In this document: positions 51,534 through 59,114 of the stretch, piece after piece | Layout of the letters: the number at the start of each line of letters is the position of its first letter | Numbering within the stretch: the stretch's first letter is position 1 | From: Floridanema aerugineum | Lineage (GTDB): Bacteria; Cyanobacteriota; Cyanobacteriia; Cyanobacteriales; Aerosakkonemataceae | DNA: 64,000 nucleotides | Direction: 5' to 3' | Assembly (NCBI RefSeq): GCF_041929345.1 | Contig: NZ_JBHFNQ010000255.1 | Location: forward strand, 9,472-73,471 | The notes under the pieces: model-generated | Told to the model about the DNA's origin: nothing | The model's input: the letters and a program-made list of their open reading frames with translations, nothing else | Databases searched by the model: none | Translations under genes and position numbers: made by a program

Positions 51534-51897
51534 ATTTTGCTTGGGGTAATTTATAACCAGCTTTTTCTGCTGAAGCAACATCTTTGAAACAGATTGTAGG
51601 TTTCACCTGTTTGTAATCTGGATAGGTAGTATTGTGATAAATTTTACCGCGTTTTGTAGTATCTACACCTTTAATTGGTGCGTCAGCGGGACAATCATTT
51701 CCTGTTGGTGGAACGCCTGCGGTAGTAGTTGTTGTATTTGCTGCGGGAGTTGCTGCGGGAGTATTTGTCGTCGTGGTTGTTTGATTAGCTGGAGTATCGG
51801 TAGCTTGTTGATTTCCTTGTCCGCAAGCTGTAAGTGTTAAAACTCCTAATAATACCAAAGATGCTGTCAGTTTTTTATGAGTGGATGGAAATTTCAT
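51532..51897 (-). CDS. Small lipoprotein with sunset-like C-terminal domain
   Basis: About 121 residues from the ATG at 51897, preceded by a strong AGGAGG; a start at 51933 would add 12 residues. The signal ends at lipobox LTAC. A Thr/Ala/Pro linker follows, then CPADAPIKGVDTTKRGKIYH, YKQVKPTICF and AEKAGYKLP, resembling the small sunset domain often fused to nucleases or cell-surface proteins. It is encoded antisense between livM and livG, thus splitting the amino acid transporter gene run. Function unknown. Confidence 0.8.
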   Translation of the reverse strand: MKFPSTHKKLTASLVLLGVLTLTACGQGNQQATDTPANQTTTTTNTPAATPAANTTTTTAGVPPTGNDCPADAPIKGVDTTKRGKIYHNTTYPDYKQVKPTICFKDVASAEKAGYKLPQAK

Positions 51898-52035
51898 TTT
51901 TATTCCTCCTGGTTTGAAAATTTTATTTAACAAATAATACTACAGCAGAGTTACTCAAAGTCGTGTTAATTAGCAATATTTATATACAAGCATTTAGTTT
52001 TAGATTGCATCAGTCTTAAGGTATACTTACTAGTT

Positions 52036-52839
52036 ATGATCCAACAAGATTTAGCGAAAGACAAGCCAATTCTAGAAGCCAAAGGTTTAACTCGTCGCTT
52101 TGGTGGTTTAGTGGCGGTAAATAATGTTTCTTTTTCTGTGCAAAAACATGAGATATTTGGTTTAATTGGCCCGAATGGTGCGGGAAAAACAACTTTATTT
52201 AATTTGATTACCTGTTTGTTACCACCTTCTAGCGGACAATTGATTTATCAAGGTGAGGAAATTTCCCAACTTCGTCCCTACCAAGTTGCTAGTAAAGGTA
52301 TTTCTCGCACTTTCCAAAATATTCGCTTGTTTGGTGAACTCTCGGCTTTGGAAAATGTGATGATTGGGCGACATATTCATAGTAGAAATAGTCATCCTGT
52401 ACCTGCGTTAGTTTCGGGAATGTTGGCTTTACCTGTGGCTAATCAGCAAGAGAAGGAAACGAAACAAAAGGCTTTAGAATTGTTGTCAATGATGGGCTTG
52501 GGCGATCGCACTACCGAAAAAGCCAAAAACTTCCCCTACGGCGATCAACGTCGCTTAGAAATTGCCCGTGCTTTAGCCTTAGAACCGACAATATTACTAT
52601 TAGATGAACCCGCTGCTGGGATGAATCCCAATGAAAAACATCAACTGAGTGAATTTATTCGGGAAATTCGCGATCGCTTTAATTTAACTATAATTTTAAT
52701 CGAACATCATGTACCCTTAGTCATGGGTTTATGCGATCGAATTGCTGTCTTAGATTTCGGTCAATTAATTGCTTTAGGTGAACCTGCTGTAGTCAGAAAT
52801 GATCCGGCTGTAATTGAAGCATATTTAGGAGATGAGTAA
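52036..52839 (+). CDS. livG: ABC transporter ATPase LivG
   Basis: A 267-residue ATPase: Walker A GPNGAGKTT, an RTFQNIRLFGELSALENVMIG Q-loop segment typical of LivG, signature-type PYGDQRRLEIARALA, Walker B ILLLDEPAAGMNP, and switch His (LIEHH). Partners LivF and the LivHM permease. It is separated from livM by the antisense lipoprotein gene and a hairpin, so it should have its own promoter in the 138 bp upstream (a TATACT at 52022-52027 is suggestive). Confidence 0.95.
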   Translation: MIQQDLAKDKPILEAKGLTRRFGGLVAVNNVSFSVQKHEIFGLIGPNGAGKTTLFNLITCLLPPSSGQLIYQGEEISQLRPYQVASKGISRTFQNIRLFGELSALENVMIGRHIHSRNSHPVPALVSGMLALPVANQQEKETKQKALELLSMMGLGDRTTEKAKNFPYGDQRRLEIARALALEPTILLLDEPAAGMNPNEKHQLSEFIREIRDRFNLTIILIEHHVPLVMGLCDRIAVLDFGQLIALGEPAVVRNDPAVIEAYLGDE

Positions 52840-52851
52840 ATCTAGATCTCT

Positions 52852-52884
52852 AGATCCCCGACTTCTTCAAGAAGTCGGGGATCT
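52852..52884. repeat. 33-bp palindromic repeat, copy 2
   Basis: Identical over 33 bp to 29987-30019 (arms AGATCCCCGACTTCTT). It lies between livG and livF, where the hairpin could lower livF expression or act as a partial terminator. Confidence 0.85.
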
Positions 52885-52922
52885 GGGGCAGATTACATTT
52901 AATTAACAGGATTAAATTAATT

Positions 52923-53633
52923 ATGTCAAGACTTTTAGAAATAAACAATCTTTCGGTTAACTATGGCGGCATTCAAGCTTTAAAAGATATTAATTTAGTT
53001 GTCAATACTGGCGAAGTCGTCACTTTAATTGGTGCGAATGGTGCAGGAAAAAGTACAACTCTACGGGCCATTTCTCGATTAGTTAATATTAAAAATGGCG
53101 AAATTATTTATGAAGGGCGTAACATTAACCGCCGCCAAGCTCATGAAATAGTGCAACTTGGGATCGCCCATTCTCCTGAAGGACGGCGAATTTTAGCTAG
53201 ACAAACTGTGTTAGGTAACTTAGAATTGGGTGCTTATATTCGTTCTAATCAGGCAGAAATTAAAGCAGATATCAAGTATCAGTTTGAAATATTTCCTCGT
53301 TTAGCAGAACGCCGTCAACAACTAGCAGGAACTCTTAGCGGTGGAGAACAACAAATGTTAGCGATCGCCCGCGCCCTAATGAGTCGTCCTAAACTACTAT
53401 TATTAGATGAACCTAGCTTAGGTCTTGCACCCGCAATTGTCCGAGAAATTTTTACAATTATTCAAAATCTCCGTTCTACAGGAGTCACTATCCTGTTAGT
53501 TGAACAAAATGCTAACTTAGCTTTAGAAAATGCCGATCGCGGATATGTTTTAGAAGCTGGTTGTATTACCTTATCAGGAAAAGCCGCTGACTTACTCAAA
53601 AACGAACAAGTGAAAAAAGCTTACTTAGGCTAA
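52923..53633 (+). CDS. livF: ABC transporter ATPase LivF
   Basis: A 236-residue ATPase: Walker A GANGAGKST, Q-loop HSPEGRRILARQTVLGNLELG, signature LSGGEQQMLAIARALM, Walker B LLLLDEPSLGLAP and LLVEQNANLAL are LivF-specific. Second ATPase of the amino acid importer with LivG, 84 bp downstream of it. Confidence 0.95.
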   Translation: MSRLLEINNLSVNYGGIQALKDINLVVNTGEVVTLIGANGAGKSTTLRAISRLVNIKNGEIIYEGRNINRRQAHEIVQLGIAHSPEGRRILARQTVLGNLELGAYIRSNQAEIKADIKYQFEIFPRLAERRQQLAGTLSGGEQQMLAIARALMSRPKLLLLDEPSLGLAPAIVREIFTIIQNLRSTGVTILLVEQNANLALENADRGYVLEAGCITLSGKAADLLKNEQVKKAYLG

Positions 53634-53755
53634 TACTTTTCTAGTAGGAATCAGAAGATAGAAAATAGAACCTAACATCTCTAATTTCTCACCCCTGACA
53701 CCTACTATAAAGAGAATATAATACAGCGAATTAACTGTCCTAAAATACAGATTTA

Positions 53756-53950
53756 TTATTCCATTTGTCCGATCGCTTTGCTCACTTCGGTCGGAGTTTC
53801 GTATTCGCGATCGGGTAACTTTTCTAAAGTTGCACAAACTTTTTCATCCGCACCATTTTGCTGAGCGTGCTTAACCAAATCTTGCTTACTAACAGGGTAA
53901 TCAATTCCTTTCAAATCTTTTTGTATTTGCACAGGGTTTACTTTAGCCAT
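53756..53950 (-). CDS. DUF2795 family small protein
   Basis: A 64-residue protein: KVNPVQIQKDLKGIDYPVSK and KQDLVKHAQQNGADEKV match the DUF2795 family of small helical proteins. AGGAGA precedes the ATG. In cyanobacteria and other bacteria it is often stress-linked, but no biochemical role is known. Monocistronic. Confidence 0.88.
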   Translation of the reverse strand: MAKVNPVQIQKDLKGIDYPVSKQDLVKHAQQNGADEKVCATLEKLPDREYETPTEVSKAIGQME

Positions 53951-54547
53951 TTTGATTCTCCTGAAGGTATTAAAGAAACTTTCAAACTTGCTTCTTTAGA
54001 CTACCTCTGCGATCTTATTGACTCATCCTACTGGCGACACACCCGTACATACAACTTGTCTGTCGAAAGGAAGACAAAAAGGTAAACAGCTTAGTTTATT
54101 CGGCTATCGATCGCCAAGCGGGAAATTTTTCTCATCAGAGGGAACAGAGAACAGGGGAAAACATTTCTGTTATAGAAACCCAGTTTCCTCAAGCAACGGG
54201 GTTTTTCCGATCATAAAGCAATATCGGCACAATTATAGCTCTTAGAAACTGTCATCCAAAATATTAAGTTTTGTAAAATTTTAAAGGGGGTGAGGGGTTT
54301 CACCCCTCAGTAGGTTAAACTAATAATTGTAGATGCACCCTGATGATTGACGCCCCCAAGTTTCGGGCGTTTTTTATTGTCTATTTACACGCCCAAAAAA
54401 AAGCACCTGAAAAAAAGAAAGCTACTAGACTAAAAACTCGATTGTCTTTACCTCTAATAAGTCTTCCTAAATCCCAATAAACCACAGATTTGCGAAACTG
54501 GGGTGAGGTGTCATTCCCTTCACCCCGGTTTCAGCTTTAAATATTAT
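53951..54547. other. Gene-free spacer with degenerate palindrome and terminator
   Basis: About 600 bp. Frames at 53858-54085 and 54018-54245 have no protein-like composition. A degenerate palindrome lies at about 54175-54206 (GAAACCCAGTTTC type), a GGGGTGAGGGGTTTCACCCC hairpin at about 54286-54307, and an intrinsic terminator at about 54349-54378 (CGCCC/GGGCG stem with T6). The terminator has no protein gene upstream on the plus strand within 700 bp, so the region 54230-54378 may encode a small RNA. Confidence 0.45.
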
Positions 54548-55150
54548 TCAATTAAGAGAATTGGAAGTTCCTCCCTTGTCCAACTTCCACAGGAAACTAG
54601 AAAGTAAATTAGTTAAGATGTGAGCTACAATTGGCACCAACAAATTGCCTGTGGAGAGGGCGCAGAAGCCTAAAAGTAACCCTACCACTGTTGCCCAAAT
54701 TGCGTAAGGCCACTGTTCCCAGCCACTTAAATGGAGAATACCAAAACAGAGGCTAGACACCACTAACCCAGAAGTATCTAAACCCAAAGCAGGCAACATT
54801 ACGCCGCGAAACAACAACTCTTCACTTAAACCGGGCAATAATCCCAGCCAAATTAAATCAGGCCATAATAAGGGTTTTAGCACCAAATTCAAATACATAT
54901 CCGCACTTTTGCGATAAGCAGGCCAGAGGCGATAAACTAAAGAACTTGCGCCACTAATTAAGCAGCCTACACCTAAGCCTAAGAGTGCGTCCAAGCCTGT
55001 GAGTTTGATGGATAAAAGGGAAACAGACCCTAGTTGCAGCCATAGTTTAGCAACTACGAGCAAGATTACAGCTGTTACGCCCATAGCTACTAGCAGTTGG
55101 GAGCGAGTCAAGGGTTCAATTTCCGGTTCGTTCGATAATGGATCTTTCAC
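54548..55150 (-). CDS. CPBP-family intramembrane protease
   Basis: A 200-residue membrane protein with about six helices. The motifs EELLFRG (catalytic Glu pair and Arg), FGILHLSG (His) and PIVAHILTN (His) identify the CPBP/Abi (CaaX protease) family. Members process prenylated proteins or bacteriocins; in cyanobacteria they are widespread. It is the last gene of a minus-strand run starting with a ferredoxin gene at 56857, 10 bp after DUF3326. Confidence 0.92.
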   Translation of the reverse strand: MKDPLSNEPEIEPLTRSQLLVAMGVTAVILLVVAKLWLQLGSVSLLSIKLTGLDALLGLGVGCLISGASSLVYRLWPAYRKSADMYLNLVLKPLLWPDLIWLGLLPGLSEELLFRGVMLPALGLDTSGLVVSSLCFGILHLSGWEQWPYAIWATVVGLLLGFCALSTGNLLVPIVAHILTNLLSSFLWKLDKGGTSNSLN

Positions 55151-55160
55151 CAGTTTTTTT

Positions 55161-56330
55161 CTAAAGACGACGAATGGACGAAATGGCTGGACTGAAAGCA
55201 GATGGACTAATACCTGCTTTGTGGGCGACTAAAACGCCCAGTGCCTCTAAATATGAGTTTACTCGTAATACTTTCATGCCCAGCGGTTCTGGAGGGACTT
55301 GGATCTGGGTTTGGTTTTCTGCAACAGCAATGATTTGCACCCCCAATTGGCTGAAACTAAGTATAGCACTCCCACCACAAGCCGTAGCGGGTATGACTAC
55401 AGCATCTACTTGGTTGGCCCAAATGTCTGTGGGGGACTGGGGACTGGGGACTGGGGACTGGGGACTGGGGGACAAGGGGACAAGGGGACAAGGGGACAAG
55501 GGGACAAGGGGAATTTTCACTCTCTGCTCCCCTGCCCCTCTGCCCCTCTGCCCCTCTGCCCCTCTGCTTACAAACTGCGGGGCGCGACTTAAGCCGACTA
55601 AGACGCAGGGTAGGAAGGTGTAGCCTAGTTCTTCGGCGGCGGAACGGGGGGAAAGTTGCGGATCGGGGGGGTAGGAGTTGAGGGCGGGGGCGTGGGCGCA
55701 GGGTATTTGAAATGTTCTGACTATTAAATGACTGATAACGGCTTCGGCACCTGCTAGGGGATCTATGCCTTTGCCTTGGCGGTAGTTCTCTTGGGCAGCG
55801 CTTTCGATGTCTTCGGGGAAACGGGCGACGACTGCGATCGCTTCTGCCCCTGCTTGACTAATCAATTTTTCTGCTGCTCGAAGTAAACTATCAGGGTTAG
55901 CGATCGTCCCCCATGATATCCCCGATCCAGAAATTCGCAGTTCCACACCTAAAGGTGCATCGGTAACTATATATTCGGTAAGATTTAATCCTAAAGTAGC
56001 TCTTGCAGCATCAGCGGCTTGTAGCTGTCTGAGTTGGAGTTCTGGTTCTATGGCGCGATCGAGAATTAACCCAATTTTATTTTGATGTACTGGGCACAGT
56101 CCCCAATTTCCGGCGGCGAACTGATCTAAAGCGTAGCCTTCGACGTAGAAAGCATTGGGCAAAGGCCAATATAACATGGCTCCGTTGAGGACGTTGGGAT
56201 GGGTGATGAGGCGATCGCAACAAGAAGCGATCGCCCTCGCCACTGGTAAAGCATCCCCCGCATAGCCACCTATTGCCGCCCCAATTCCGGTGGGGACAAG
56301 CAATACAACAGTATAAGGACGCTGAAACAA
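55161..56330 (-). CDS. DUF3326 family protein containing tandem-repeat insert
   Basis: A 389-residue cytosolic protein of the cyanobacterium/plant family DUF3326: VLLVPTGIGAAIGGYAGDA, HPNVLNGAMLYWPLPNAFYVE, VDAVVIPATACGGSA and PPEPLGMKVLRVNSYLEALG are family hallmarks. Residues about 253-300 are encoded by three abutting simple arrays (CCCCAGT heptamers, GGGGACAA octamers, CTCTGCCCC nonamers; DNA 55432-55566), giving SPQSPVPSPQSP-like low-complexity sequence. The frame is preserved. This lies at a normally short loop before DIWANQVDAV. It is in a run with a 63-residue gene and a ferredoxin. Function unknown. Confidence 0.9.
   Translation of the reverse strand: MFQRPYTVVLLVPTGIGAAIGGYAGDALPVARAIASCCDRLITHPNVLNGAMLYWPLPNAFYVEGYALDQFAAGNWGLCPVHQNKIGLILDRAIEPELQLRQLQAADAARATLGLNLTEYIVTDAPLGVELRISGSGISWGTIANPDSLLRAAEKLISQAGAEAIAVVARFPEDIESAAQENYRQGKGIDPLAGAEAVISHLIVRTFQIPCAHAPALNSYPPDPQLSPRSAAEELGYTFLPCVLVGLSRAPQFVSRGAEGQRGRGAGEQRVKIPLVPLSPCPLVPLSPSPQSPVPSPQSPTDIWANQVDAVVIPATACGGSAILSFSQLGVQIIAVAENQTQIQVPPEPLGMKVLRVNSYLEALGVLVAHKAGISPSAFSPAISSIRRL
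55432..55566. repeat. Compound short tandem repeat inside DUF3326 coding sequence
   Basis: GGGGACT heptamers (55432-55470), GGGGACAA octamers (55469-55511) and CTCTGCCCC nonamers (about 55522-55566). The heptamer is the CCCCAGT family known in filamentous cyanobacteria, usually intergenic. The total length is compatible with the DUF3326 frame staying open. Confidence 0.9.
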
Positions 56331-56332
56331 TG

Positions 56333-56524
56333 TTAATCTTTCGCTGATTCGGTGGTTGTGGTGACGATCGCTTCGACAGTCGCTTTTTGTTCTGTGACAT
56401 CTACATTAGTAATAGCCCAACGTAGAGGTTCCCCACGTTTTTCTAATTCTGCGACAATTTCTTGATGCAGTTTAGCGGGAGATTCTTGCAGATCAATTTC
56501 GGCAGTGATAAAGTGCGTAGTCAT
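56333..56524 (-). CDS. Small conserved protein between ferredoxin and DUF3326
   Basis: A 63-residue acidic protein (THFITAEIDLQESPAKLHQE, RGEPLRWAITNVD, VEAIVTTT) without known domains. It lies 6 bp after the ferredoxin gene and 2 bp before the DUF3326 gene, so all three are translationally linked. The alternation of strand, helix and strand fits a small ferredoxin-like fold. I recognise it only as a cyanobacterial neighbour of these genes. Confidence 0.75.
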   Translation of the reverse strand: MTTHFITAEIDLQESPAKLHQEIVAELEKRGEPLRWAITNVDVTEQKATVEAIVTTTTESAKD

Positions 56525-56530
56525 TACTTT

Positions 56531-56857
56531 CTATTTCTTCTGTGGCTGTCCAAATTGTAAGTCATAAACTTCGTCTTCTTTCTCAGTCACAATCTTTAAA
56601 TCCGATCGTGGATAAGCGACACAAAGTAAAACATAACCTTTCGCCTGAAGTTCGGGACTAACGCCCATGCCATCAGCTTGATCCACTTCTCCTGATAAAA
56701 TTTGCGCTGCACAAGTCGTACAAACTCCAGCATTGCAAGAACTGGGCAAGTCTAGTCCCGCAGCATAAGCAGCGCGAAGAATCTTTTGATCTTCTGGTAC
56801 TTGCAGAGTGTGAGTGTTGCCTTGGTGTTGAATTTCAACTGTGTAAGTTTTGGTCAT
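56531..56857 (-). CDS. Plant-type 2Fe-2S ferredoxin
   Basis: About 108 residues from the ATG at 56857; a TTG/GTG-type longer frame from 56956 would add 33 residues with no homology. The cluster motif CNAGVCTTC with a fourth Cys in YVLLCVAYP is intact, as is the beta-grasp (TKTYTVEIQHQGNTHTLQVP). It resembles the C-terminally extended low-potential ferredoxins of cyanobacteria rather than PetF1. It probably donates electrons to an unknown enzyme; the co-encoded DUF3326 is a candidate partner. Confidence 0.93.
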   Translation of the reverse strand: MTKTYTVEIQHQGNTHTLQVPEDQKILRAAYAAGLDLPSSCNAGVCTTCAAQILSGEVDQADGMGVSPELQAKGYVLLCVAYPRSDLKIVTEKEDEVYDLQFGQPQKK

Positions 56858-57018
56858 TGGTAAATTTAACAATTTTCTTGTTATTGACAGGGTAGGTTTT
56901 ACCCCAAACAAGCATTTTACCTTGGTTTTGGGGACTAGGGACTGGGGTACGGGCAATTCATGAATTGCCCCTACGATTGGGGACTGGGATTCCCGATCGA
57001 GTTGTAGTTGTAGTAGTT

Positions 57019-57050
57019 GTAGGGTGCGTTAGTGATAACGTAACGCACCA
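57019..57050. repeat. GGTGCGTTA palindromic repeat, interrupted neighbour of MITE
   Basis: GTAGGGTGCGTTA ... TAACGCACC arms form a REP-like hairpin. Related copies are at 57346-57377 and 59928-59993. The MITE at 57053 inserted immediately next to this repeat, duplicating CGCACCATA. Confidence 0.75.
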
Positions 57051-57052
57051 TA

Positions 57053-57296
57053 TTCAGGGGGTGACAACGGGGCTGAAACGCTTTTGAATCAAGCTTTATG
57101 GCTGGTTACGCTACCCAAAAAATTTCAGCTTATTGACAGGCTTATTGACAATGAATAGGCGGACTTTGAGCCTAAAAGGACTTTAATACGTTGTCTCGTC
57201 TTTAAATAGGCTCAAAGTCTGCCTATATTTTAAGGGAAGAGCAAAAGCTGAAACTATTGGTATTCATGACTTTTGGCTCCGTTGTCACCCCCTGAA
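57053..57296. mobile_element. 244-bp MITE with 18-bp TIRs and 9-bp target duplication
   Basis: Perfect 18-bp terminal inverted repeats (57053-57070 TTCAGGGGGTGACAACGG; 57279-57296 its reverse complement). The element is flanked by the direct repeat CGCACCATA at 57044-57052 and 57297-57305, a textbook target-site duplication. An internal 20-bp inverted repeat (57155-57174 with 57207-57226, one mismatch) can form a hairpin. No coding capacity for a transposase. Ends of CAGGG type and a 9-bp duplication recall ISAs1- or IS4-like transposases, but the parent is not in this window. Confidence 0.88.
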
Positions 57297-57345
57297 CGCA
57301 CCATAACACTCAAGACTTACGCAGTGGCGCTAAATATGGTGGGAT

Positions 57346-57377
57346 GGTGCGTTACACGCTTCGTTAACGCACCCTAC
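57346..57377. repeat. GGTGCGTTA palindromic repeat, second copy
   Basis: GGTGCGTTAC...TAACGCACCCTAC hairpin of the same family as 57019-57050. It is flanked by TGCGTAAGTC motifs at about 57313-57322 and 57385-57425, another dispersed short repeat. No gene in 56858-57485. Confidence 0.7.
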
Positions 57378-57485
57378 GGAATTAGGCTTTGCGTAAGTCC
57401 TAACACTGTCTGCGTAAGTCCTGTTCCCCCTTCCCTGTTCCCTAAAACCAGAAATTCTCTACCTAATTACCTGAAAACTCCTATA

Positions 57486-58748
57486 TCACATTTTGGCAAT
57501 GTGTTCTTGTAACATTTCATGGACAAACCGATATTTATTACCAACTTTTTGCAATAAAAAACGCTCGCAGGCATAGTTGTAAAACTGGGAATAATTCCGG
57601 GGAATACATTTATTTTTGCTGAGGATTCGGCGTAAAATAAACTTTTTCATCCCCAAGATTCCCCCAAGAGTTAAAATCATCCCTAGTCGATATAAAGACT
57701 TTTGTCCAGAAGTTTGCAGCCAAGTTTGGTCTAATTTGTCGGGCGAAACTTCTGTTTCTTTAGCTGCATTCATTTTTGTGGCTAAATAAACTAACCAAGG
57801 TCTAGCATTTTCTGGTCTTGGTTCCTTTCCTTCCTTATAGTAACGAGATTTCAGATTCCAAGTTAACATTCGCCGGATATATGCGTTTAACAAATATTCC
57901 CGTCTTTCTTGCTGCGAATTAAGCCGTTTCCAAGCTTGAATTAGTAACTCTTCATAAGCCAAAATCATTATATTTAATAATAGAGGATTTTTGGCTAAAT
58001 CAAAAAAATCTGGTTCATCTTTGAGGACTTCCCACAGTTCTTTACTTCTACAAGCAACCAGATATTGTTGGATCTGTTGTTCATTTAAAGGGTGTAAAAA
58101 AGTAGCGCCATGCAAACGTAACTTAGTCCGGCATTTTTTGTAATCTTCATACTTGGTGCAAACAGCAATATTTTTCGGTCGATTTTCGGCAGTTAGCCAT
58201 TGATTAATTGCTCTAAGACATAATTCCTGTTGTCCTAAATCTAGTTCATCTACTCCGTCTAATAAAGGCGAAATTAATTGATTGTTAACTAATAATTTAA
58301 TGGAGTTCAGCGAAATATTGTATTTAGATTTTATTTCGGCAATTAACCAATCAGCAATAGTTTGTTTACTGTTCTTCCATGAACCAAAATTCAAAATAAC
58401 CGGAACAGGCTGTTCAAAATCAGCTTGAGCAATTTCTACCAAATCTTGTGCTAATTCTAACAGAGAAGTAGTTTTTCCGGCACCTTGGCTACCCAAAATC
58501 AGTAATTTGCCGCTACTTTGGCTAAAAACTTGAGAAATGCTGATTTGCGGTGATAATCTGACAGTTGGACGTTTGCCAATTTTGACATCGACATCCCAAA
58601 GTCGCTGTATTTCTTGCGGTTTTTCTTCTTTGAGAATGTGAATCTGGATGGCTTTGTGCAATGATTGTTCCAGCCGTGCGTGGACTTCGGTGTTGACGGC
58701 TTCTAGCAACTTATTGCGATCGCGAACGCTTTGCTTAGAATGTTTCAT
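57486..58748 (-). CDS. NACHT-domain NTPase (STAND)
   Basis: A 420-residue protein. Walker A GSQGAGKTTSLLELA (about 88-102), Walker B with the acidic DGVDEL (about 172-180), and a helical C-terminal lid ending in FVHEMLQEHIAKM identify a NACHT-type STAND NTPase. The N-terminus (about 1-60) is a short helical region (HARLEQSLHKAIQIHI) seen in many cyanobacterial NACHT proteins. It has no effector or repeat-sensor domain. Standing alone on the minus strand, it may be a stripped-down or partner-dependent conflict protein. A role in defence is inferred from the family. Confidence 0.88.
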   Translation of the reverse strand: MKHSKQSVRDRNKLLEAVNTEVHARLEQSLHKAIQIHILKEEKPQEIQRLWDVDVKIGKRPTVRLSPQISISQVFSQSSGKLLILGSQGAGKTTSLLELAQDLVEIAQADFEQPVPVILNFGSWKNSKQTIADWLIAEIKSKYNISLNSIKLLVNNQLISPLLDGVDELDLGQQELCLRAINQWLTAENRPKNIAVCTKYEDYKKCRTKLRLHGATFLHPLNEQQIQQYLVACRSKELWEVLKDEPDFFDLAKNPLLLNIMILAYEELLIQAWKRLNSQQERREYLLNAYIRRMLTWNLKSRYYKEGKEPRPENARPWLVYLATKMNAAKETEVSPDKLDQTWLQTSGQKSLYRLGMILTLGGILGMKKFILRRILSKNKCIPRNYSQFYNYACERFLLQKVGNKYRFVHEMLQEHIAKM

Positions 58749-59114
58749 TGCGGTAAGCAGGGGATAACTGGGAAAAGGTAAACGTAAAACTTAGGGATAT
58801 TTTGCCATGAGTTAACCAAAATGTTACTACCTTAGTCAAAATTAATTTATTCCGATCGATGCCTAACTGATAATACAGGTGATAAGTAACTCTTTTCTCC
58901 GTTACCCAAGCCGCCGATCAGGATAAATAGCTAATAGACTTCTCCAGAAACTAAAGAATACTTGTAGAGATTGATATATAACGTCTCTACAATATAGAAC
59001 TGTGTATGCGATCGTACCCACCCAAAAACTAAATAAGTAAAAAATTGTAATCCTTTAACCTGTGAGTGTGATAAATTCTACTTCATATCCCAACCTTTTT
59101 AAATTTAACCATAG
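58749..59114. other. Divergent spacer NACHT / Rpn genes
   Basis: About 370 bp with no gene. A degenerate copy of the GTAGAGACGTTGTA palindrome is at about 58962-58993. The rest is AT-rich, and promoters cannot be assigned. Confidence 0.5.

Noticed and set aside
53858..54245. Two overlapping plus-strand frames of 75 codons
   Set aside because: Translations look random, they cross a palindromic repeat, and no ribosome-binding sites are present.
55174..55623. Plus-strand frames through the heptamer repeats
   Set aside because: Open only because of the repeat; the minus-strand DUF3326 frame is the conserved one.
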